Below the pieces are notes generated by a model, which searched no databases, was not told the origin of the DNA, and saw only the letters and a program-made list of their open reading frames with translations. Shown piece by piece: positions 59,571 through 64,000 of a stretch of 64,000 nt of DNA (positions are counted from its first letter, which is position 1; every line of letters starts with the position of its first letter). The stretch lies in assembly GCF_040436345.1 (NCBI RefSeq), contig NC_133218.1, forward strand, positions 3,837,484 to 3,901,483, read 5' to 3'. Made by a program: the position numbers and the translations under genes. Origin of the DNA: Pagrus major. Taxonomy: Eukaryota; Chordata; Actinopteri; Spariformes; Sparidae.

Positions 59571-62272
59571 ATTATACTTTACAGGCAGTTAGAAGACTTA
59601 AAACATATGGATAAAAAGGGATGCCTATTTGTATAGGTCTTAATACGTGACTCGAGGGAAGCTTTCAGGAAACATTCCTGCCTTAGTGAAGCTTTTAATG
59701 TTGAATTTCTGGTAAGAAAAAAGTGAGGCTATAGCTTTTGAATTTCTTCTTAATTGTCTTATATTGTAAGGTGTCCATGTTATATTGTCTACCTCAGATG
59801 CCCTCCAAAGAACCAAATGTTCTCACACTGAGCTCATTTAGGGGTCGAATTAATCCTGTTGAGGATCTGGTTTTCTCACACCAAATTCTCACCGTATACA
59901 AATCGCAAATAATCTTATTACTTACATCAGGTATAAAACACAAGGATATATTGCATGTGTCAGTAGGATATGACACTTTTTTTTTGCAGGTCTTCCTTTT
60001 AAAAGAAGCATGAGAGGCACTTCTCTGTAGTGTATTAACTGAGGGATCTTCTCTATGTAAGCCACAGGGTACATTCACAAAGATTTATAAAGCTACAATA
60101 TATGATAACCTGTACTGTATATGATCGAACACATTCCTTGGTTACTTGACAATATACATAACACATTTCTAGTATCCAGTATTTGATTGGTAATGTGGTT
60201 TCCTGGTTCGAGAACATGGAATCATCACCCTTGTCTCAGGTTTATTCAGAAATTCAAATGAAATGGAAATTCGCTCTTATCCGGCTGGAAATATGCTCCA
60301 CTAAAGCAGCTTAATGTGTTAATCTGGCCATACTGTTTGTTCACTCCACTATTTGACCACTTTGTAAAAGCTTCTTCACAAAGAAGCTTTTATTGCATAC
60401 AGTAGATTAAACTGACAAACACTTCATACAATACTCAAAACCTGAGCTACAAGTTAAAATTCTGCTTCCATATTATTACACCAGTAATATGATGTGATGC
60501 TCACAGAGGCCATATGTCTGCATTAAGAATTTTACTTTTGGTACTGGAAGTAAATTGTCCTGATAATCTTGGCAGTATTTTTACATTGTGGGATGTTATT
60601 TTAGTAAAGGATCTGACCAGCTGCCTCTTCCACCTCTTCTATTCTAAGTTTTTTGACTGCTGCTCTCTGAAGTTATAGCGGAGTTTAACATCGGAATATA
60701 AAAACAAGAATAAATTCTGTTTTAATTAATCGAATTCTAGTAAAATCCAAAGATTATAAAAAGAGAAAATGCATTATGACAAGTTCTGCAACAAATGACA
60801 AAATGTGTTAATGACTTGGAGGATATTATCTTCAATTAGTTTACTTTTCCTTTATTTATTCATCAGTTTCTCTGCAACTTACCTGAAGAGACTGGGCAGT
60901 CGGAAGAACTTTGGTCACATTTCACATGGATTACTTACCACTTATTCTTTTCCTTGATGACAGTTTAATGAGAATGCTTGAAAGAGGCTGATCTATGCTG
61001 CTGAACAGGGAGTCCGATTTACATTTTATATGCAGGAGTGCCAGCTGTTGAGCCCAAAATTCAGAAAGAGTCATCTGCAACAGTGAGGTCAAAATGGTAG
61101 TCAGACTGTGCAAGCTGTAGATGAAGCCTTATATAAACTCTATGGATACTTTTCCAAGTGTACTGAGGTGAAGCCATGTCACAATCATATACTTTTCCAG
61201 TTCTTGACATGGAGCTTGTGGTGATTTTGACACAGTAACACACTGATGGTCAGGTTGTGTGTGTTGTTGGTGTCTCTTTTCCTCCTGAGAGTTTTTTCAA
61301 ACAACAGGATGCTTAATGTATCCAGATAGTCAAAGAAATTGTTGTTTTTCAAATGGTCTTAATAAATACCGACACGTAGCTTTTCATCATTTCCATAAAC
61401 CTTTGTTTACTGAAACTCATTTGTGTCTGTCAGTGTTTTTAAATGTCAGCGATTATGACATCAGGCCGCAGCCTCATCAACACAACTCGGTATTTACACC
61501 AACTGGCAGCCAAATGCCGAATGAGTCAGCTCCATCAGCCGCTCAGGCAGAGACAGTTTTTATCTGGTTTCACACGATGACTACGATGAGAAAATATCAG
61601 CAAGAAATCTGATCAATTACTTCTTATCTTGTACTTGAGGTTAGTTAGTCAGTGTGAGAGTAGTCTAAATATAGGGCAGGTTTGAGGTGTGAAATACATA
61701 TATGAAATGGTCTTACCAATTTATGTCTGTGCAATTAATAGTTCAAACTATCTAAAATACACCTTATGTGATGCTTTCTTTCTTGAACTGATTGAGGCTG
61801 AAAAACACAGCTTTGTTTTCACATTCATGTCAACTAAGTGTTTTAAACCTCAAGATGCAATCCTTGACTTTAGGACTTGACTAACTTCCTCCGTCAGTCA
61901 ACTATTTTGTTTGATCTATAAAACTTGATAAAATATTGAACAGTTGGGAAGTTGAAAGGTTTAAAAAGCTTGTTTTATCTGACCAACTCCTAAAGATCTT
62001 CAGTTTAATGTCAGATGAGTAAGAAAACTAGTAAATATTCATGTGTTAGAAACTGTCACAAATGATCATTTTCCTTAGAAACTGCTGAAATTATAAATCT
62101 CTTATGAAAACATATTTCTGTTGAGTCACTATTCTCCTGCTGACTTACCCTGCACTCACAGGGCTTTCAATACTGTAGGGTAACTGTGAAACTGTGCATG
62201 CTGTAGATTTTGGATTGTGTTTCACTGATAACAACCTAATTCTGTACACTTCACTGATCAATAGGCGACATG
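59571..62272. other. Intergenic DNA right of snx1
   Basis: AT-rich sequence. ORFs up to about 98 aa are present without domains, splice signals or codon structure. No repeat was identified with confidence. Confidence 0.5.
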
Positions 62273-62276
62273 TTAA

Positions 62277-63484
62277 CGAGACTGTTCACTCCAAAATCCA
62301 AAAATACATAGTTTTCCTCTTACCTGTAGTTCTATTTATCCATCTACATTGTTTTGGTGTGAGTGGCAGACTTTTGGAGATATCAGCTGTAGAGATGTCT
62401 GCCTTCTCTCAAATATAATGGCGCTAGAAAAAATACATTTGAGACAACCTCATCAGTAATGTCTCTTTCCAGAAATCATGACCAAGTTACTCAAGATATT
62501 CCACAGACCTTGTTTCAAGCGGTGATGTTTCTACTAGCGGTGGGACGACATATCGATACAGCAATATATCATGATACTTTCTCTTGAGATGCGATTATCG
62601 ATATGCCGGCAACCAAATATCAATATTTTCATTAAGACATGCGGCACACTGAAATGATGTCACATGTGAACATGGACAAGTTGCAGTCCATGTGTGTGAT
62701 AAAAAGGCACTAAACTGAGACTCTGTGCCCTTTTTGTACATCGTTTCATCTCAGTAGGTGTCAAATTCTGTGAAACCGACAGCACAATGCAGTGAATGAA
62801 TATATCATTCCTGCACTTCACCTTTTTTGGGGTGTTTTGTTTTCTTCAGTTAGACAGATATCGTGATGCATCATTACATGATTGTCTTGCAATGTATCAA
62901 TTATCACACAATCCCTGTATCTTGATAATATTGTTATCGTGGGTAACGTATCGTGATTTACTCCCACCCCTACTTTCTACCAAACTACACCCACCAAACA
63001 TTTCACTGCGCAGAATGAAGCGTGCATCTACTCATCTCTCATGGACAAGGGGCTCATGAAAGTGACAGCTCAGCATGTAAATTACTGGCGTCTTCCTCGG
63101 CTGAGCTGTAACATTAGCTAGCATAGTTAGCTTAGATAGCTAGCCTCTTGCCCATGGGCATCTGCGGTGATGTGGATGGAGGATGTGGTTTGGTGTAAAG
63201 AAAATAGTTCCTACATGAAACTACTCGCAACAAGGACTGTGAATTATCTTGAGTAACTAGGTCATGATTTCGGGATAGAGACATTGGTGTTTAGGTCAAA
63301 TGTCTGTTCTTGGCGCTTTGAGCACCTCAAACCAAGAGCCATCTAGGTCCAATATATTAAAGAGAAGGCAGACATCTCTATGCATGAAATCTCCAAAACT
63401 CAGCAACTAACACCAAAATCATTTAGAAGGATAAGCAGCACTGCAGATAAGAATAAATTGATGTATTTTGGGTGAAGTGTCCGT
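62277..63484. mobile_element. Palindromic TTAA-flanked MITE with nested hAT
   Basis: TTAA borders both ends (62273-62276 and 63485-63488). The left arm (ACTGTTCACTCCAAAATCC, GTAGAGATGTCTGCCTTCTC, GAAATCATGACCAAGTTACT) is repeated in inverted order in the right arm (GAGAAGGCAGACATCTCTAT and so on). The arms extend nearly to a centre around 63.09 kb. Without the 438-bp hAT element inside, its length is about 760 bp. It is non-coding. Confidence 0.7.
62535..62972. mobile_element. hAT-type MITE nested in a palindromic MITE
   Basis: Ends TAGCGGTGGGA and, read inward, TAGGGGTGGGA. The flanks GTTTCTAC (62527-62534) and CTTTCTAC (62973-62980) match at 7 of 8 bases. It is rich in ATCGAT/TATCG near both ends. 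There is no transposase. Confidence 0.75.
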
Positions 63485-63488
63485 TTAA

Positions 63489-64000
63489 CACCTGAAGGAG
63501 CTCTTGATCATGTGTGATGAAAAGAAGACGAGCAGAAACATTTACTTTGTTAGTATTCATAATAGTTTGTATACACAATGTATAGGAGCACCAATAAAAA
63601 AACATCTTTTTTTCCAAACCTTTTTTCAACATTTTTTAAAAAGCCACAGATTTTGTTTTTTTTTCCTACAGAAAGCAAAGAAAGCTCTGTACATGAACAA
63701 GCAACAACAGAATTCCTCATCATGAGCTGCGGAGTGAAACAACTCGGCCGCTCAAATTCATAACATCTCTGAAGCAAAAAAAATAAACATAAAAAACAAG
63801 ACCAGCTGCCTGCTGCTTACCTAGGACACTACGTTACACAAACAGCTTTTGATATTTAAAACACAAGATATGTAAGAAATGTACTTTTCAAAAATTGTGA
63901 AAAAGTGCAATACAGGTTCAACTGTTTACAACTCAATAGATTATTTCCCAAATGGAGTTCGGTCCTTTTTCTCCCCCCTTTGTTTTCAATCATTTTTTTT
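63489..64000. other. Right edge, unassigned
   Basis: AT-rich, with poly-T runs near 63605, 63655 and 63993. It could be 3' UTR of a gene beyond the window, but no exon, stop or convincing poly(A) site is seen. ORFs here overlap on both strands and look like chance. Confidence 0.3.

Noticed and set aside
63423-63777. Overlapping ORFs at the right edge as an exon of a next gene
   Set aside because: No acceptor/donor pair, no codon bias and poly-T runs; part falls inside the palindromic MITE end.

Overview
The window looks like nuclear DNA of a ray-finned fish. It is AT-rich, has short exons separated by introns with GT-AG (once GC-AG) borders, and carries interspersed repeats of teleost type (hAT-like, TTAA-flanked and PIF/Harbinger-like MITEs, a tRNA-derived SINE, an L2/CR1/Rex-type LINE end). 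The species cannot be named from the sequence alone. Nothing bacterial, viral or CRISPR-like was seen.

Three complete housekeeping genes lie on the minus strand, all read leftwards. From right to left: snx1 (sorting nexin 1, 15 coding exons, 59459 down to 49556, 524 aa); csnk1g1 (casein kinase 1 gamma 1, 12 coding exons including one in-frame cassette exon, 37610 down to 10748, with a non-coding first exon near 46.3 kb, 424 or 461 aa); and rps17 (ribosomal protein S17, 5 coding exons, 4720 down to 503, 134 aa). For every gene the exons were joined by hand: each phase closes exactly, each exon is bounded by AG and GT (or GC), and the products match the vertebrate families over their full length.

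The rest is introns, UTRs and intergenic DNA. The long csnk1g1 introns (1, 4, 11 and 12) and the snx1 introns are well stocked with non-autonomous DNA transposons. Several have readable ends: an 8-bp imperfect duplication around hAT-type elements at 31186-31602 and 62535-62972, a TTA duplication around a 747-bp element at 18919-19665, and TTAA at both ends of elements at 46682-47039, 50003-50222 and 62277-63484. The last of these contains the 62535-62972 hAT element, so it is a clear nested insertion. From 59.6 kb to the right end no gene was recognised.

Functionally the genes are independent: ribosome assembly (rps17), membrane-anchored Ser/Thr kinase signalling (csnk1g1) and retromer/endosome sorting (snx1). 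The snx1-csnk1g1 neighbourhood is conserved with human chromosome 15q. No undescribed biological system is evident. The most unusual points are the GC-AG intron of snx1, two short upstream ORFs in the csnk1g1 leader, a local duplication in csnk1g1 intron 12, and the nested or palindromic transposons.
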